Assembly (NCBI GenBank): GCA_015179125.1
Contig: WHVA01000403.1
Span: 43,210 to 107,209, forward strand
Length of the DNA: 64,000 nt
Reading direction: 5' to 3'
Origin: Gautieria morchelliformis
Taxonomy: Eukaryota; Basidiomycota; Agaricomycetes; Gomphales; Gomphaceae
Position numbers and translations under genes: made by a program. Below, piece after piece: positions 61,711 through 64,000 of this stretch. The notes under the pieces were generated by a model. It saw nothing but the letters and a program-made list of their open reading frames with translations, had not been told where the DNA came from and made no database searches. The stretch's first letter is position 1. The number at the start of each line of letters is the position of its first letter.

Positions 61711-64000
61711 CTTGAGCGACGGTTATCTTACAGCCTACCCTTCCGCCATCCAGGACGCATACGATGCCCACACACAGCATGCCCCACCATCGCGCGCCAC
61801 ATGCAATGTGGCATTTTCATCCAGAGATCTGCGCGTAGAGAGCTACAATAGGGACACGGTATCACATCTAACCAGCGCGCGGCGTGATTCGATGATGGGC
61901 GGCGGCGCCGAACGTCAACTTCCCACCTCCGCACCCGTCCACAACTCTGCCCAGCCCCCCCTCCCTATGCATCTATCCTCGCCGTGCTGTTATACACACA
62001 CCTTCCGTCAGCCTACTGGGAGTGCACAGCGCAGCTGTGGCCTGCCGCGCCCTCTTGTCCAGCAAAGCTTCCCGGCCCCCGGCCCAGCCGCAGGCCTCTG
62101 CGGCCTTGCACATCCGTGGGGCAGGCACTGGCAATTCCAATACCGATATTCCCACACTCGCAACAAGCCGTCCCAATGTGTGGGTGCACACGTTGGGCGT
62201 ATGCGAATACGCCCACGCATGTGGGTGCGCAGGACGGCCAGGCACTCCTAGACGCATGAGCGCACGCCCGGCGGCAACACAGCACTTCCCGTTGTCGCTC
62301 GCCACGCGCAATGATGTGGTTTCGTTCAGAGATACGCGCATGGGACACGGGGTGATGTCGATGGGCGTAACGGTGCTGCTGGCATTCTGCAGGCTTCTTC
62401 CGTAGGACATCAGATCTAATCAGCGAGCGGCGTGATTCGATGAGGAGAAATGTGGCTGGACCCTGACTGTTTATCCTGAGGTTAATCCCTCAGGTTCTGG
62501 GTTGGGTGATGAAGGGTGGTGCTAAGGGCTTTAGAGGGGTGTGCGGTCGCTTGACACAAACAGGGACTAAGAAGACTGGCATGGTAACTGGCGTGGTGGC
62601 TGCAAAGCTTCGCTGCGCAGTGCTATTGTTAGGTTGCGCGATATGGATGGAATAGGGTTGGTTAAGCGAGGTGTTCGGCGCGGACGAATAATTAATATAT
62701 TTGGGCGAGGAGTGTTACGCTGAGGCGGTTCGAGGTCTCATAATCTGCTCCCAGTGTGATTTTGATGCGCGAGCTTCTGCGGCGTTAATTACGGTATAAT
62801 ATAATATTTAGTGACCGACGATGAGCGAGGAGAAGCGAGCACCTGAAGCATGACGGGTTATGCGCGAACGCGGTGCATCGAGTGGAGATTTGTTCCTGAA
62901 ATGATTTAGATGAGTGAGCTTGTGAGGTAATATTTAGTGGGTGACGAAGCGCCTGAATCCTGAAGGCTTGTAGGGTGGAAGAAAAGGCATTGAGATGTTA
63001 AGGACAGCGCATGGTGACTCAGCTACACCGGTGGATCAAGCGGTGGACGGCGTGGTGTGAATGATGCAGTGGAAGATAGCCAATGCCTACCGGGTGCCAC
63101 AGGGCACGTGGGTGAAGTTGGAGCTTCCCACTTTTGCTGACCAAGAGTGAGAGCCGGGGGGTTGGCATGTGGGAGGACGGTGAAGTTCTATTCTCATGAT
63201 AGAGTCGGACAGCAACTGTCGGTGACTGGCGATCAGAAGAAGCTCGATTCTCGAAGGGGTTCGGCAACCGAGTTGATTGAGTGTGGAAGCGCTGTCGGCC
63301 TGTCCTTGGCGTGGGGAAGTGGTGGCGCAATGGGCGCGTGACGTGCCAGGAGGTCGTGCGAACCAGGCACCCGCATACACCCCCAGACTCCGGGAGAGAG
63401 TACTGTACAATGCACTAGGGGTGTGTAGTCATCCCCTGGCACGTGTGTAGGCTTAGAAACTAACTAAGGATCAATAGGTACGATAGTTGATTTTCAGACT
63501 GAGGAGTAGAAATGCATACAGGGGGGTTTATATACAAGCGAGGGTAAGGGTCAGGGGCGAGCATATTCAGGGGAAGGTCAGGGCGAGATCAGGGCGAAGT
63601 AATATATGAACGATGCGTGATGGAATGGGCTCAGTAACTAAGGGAATTTGGGCATAGGATCAAGGTCGGATATGAGCTCAAGCTCGGGCTCGGGCACGGG
63701 CGCAGGATTAGAATCACAAGTACTTGGGCATAAGTATCACAAGGCTCGGGCTCACAAAAAGGGTTGTACCGGTAAGTAACCAGCCAAAGGCTGGGTCCTT
63801 ACACCCTCTTACATTCTGAACATTTATTGGTTCACCTTATTTGCTGAAAGGCACACTTCGTTGCACAAGCTATTCGGGCATTCACTGTGTTCACTAATAC
63901 ATGGTATTAATGCCTAAAAGCCAATCTTGACAAAAGGAGCGATCAACCAGAAGTTAGTTATCGGTGTCGAGAGCCCTTGGACATGGGCAAAGCCAGGAAA
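61711..64000. other. GC-rich terminal stretch without a recognised gene
   Basis: Overlapping frames on both strands (61697-62405) are Arg, Pro, Ala and Cys rich and resemble nothing. ATCTAAYCAGCGNGCGGCG with TGATTCGATGA occurs twice (61866-61895 and 62413-62442). TAATATTTAGTG occurs twice (about 62805 and 62930). GCTCGGGCTC words cluster near 63680-63760. These are minor dispersed or tandem repeats. Confidence 0.4.

Noticed and set aside
61697-62410. 184-codon plus ORF and overlapping minus ORFs
   Set aside because: High GC content opens all frames; the peptides are repetitive and family-less.

Overview
This window is a transposon-rich stretch of a nuclear genome from a filamentous basidiomycete, most likely an Agaricomycete. 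The signs are short GT-AG introns of about 50-70 bp, a DUF6533-type membrane protein, an atypical alpha-type protein kinase, a C2-NACHT-WD40 NOD-like receptor (NLR), F-box/LRR-like fragments, and the mixture of chromovirus Gypsy, Copia, hAT, Tc1-like and Helitron remnants. Nothing bacterial, viral or organellar was seen. Exon borders are read by eye from splice sites and reading-frame phase.

Layout. 1-7.8 kb is mostly non-coding: a degenerate tandem repeat, decayed LRR-like coding pieces (3.2-4.8 kb), three foldback structures, and a MITE with a second, decayed copy of its arm. 7.9-9.65 kb is a DUF6533 family gene. 10.2-14.05 kb holds an unusual pair: a possible OB-fold ssDNA-binding protein on plus, facing a PIF1-type helicase fused to a cysteine-peptidase-like domain on minus. 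The helicase part abuts a cut-off integrase-like gene. 14.57-17.03 kb is a 2,460-bp element with 8-bp direct repeats at its borders and long inverted ends made of a palindromic minisatellite. 17.2-19.5 kb is an alpha-kinase gene on minus.

20-29.2 kb holds two related hAT transposase pseudogenes in opposite orientation. The first carries a solo Copia LTR; the second is cut by a chromovirus (Gypsy1, 29.2-35 kb). A truncated Copia LTR and a Copia RT/RNase H fragment with its 3' LTR follow (35-36.9 kb). 36.9-43.2 kb contains a fragment of one NLR and then a nearly complete second NLR, broken by one nonsense codon and by a solo LTR inside its WD40 repeats.

43.5-56.5 kb is a nested structure. Gypsy2 is interrupted in its 5' LTR by a full-length Copia (5-bp TSD). 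That Copia is itself interrupted by a 1,065-bp insertion with an 8-bp TSD. Two solo LTRs sit further along Gypsy2. 56.5-61.7 kb holds a truncated Tc1-like transposase and two halves of a Copia element in opposite orientations, as if by inversion. No gene was recognised from 61.7 kb to the end.

How it fits together: the host genes that look functional are the DUF6533 protein and perhaps the alpha-kinase. The NLR cluster is being broken up by retrotransposons. The retrotransposons carry many stop codons, several at positions conserved as Arg or Gln, consistent with C-to-T decay. The full-length Copia and the other Copia whose 5' end is visible share a primer-binding site that matches the anticodon arm of initiator tRNA-Met.
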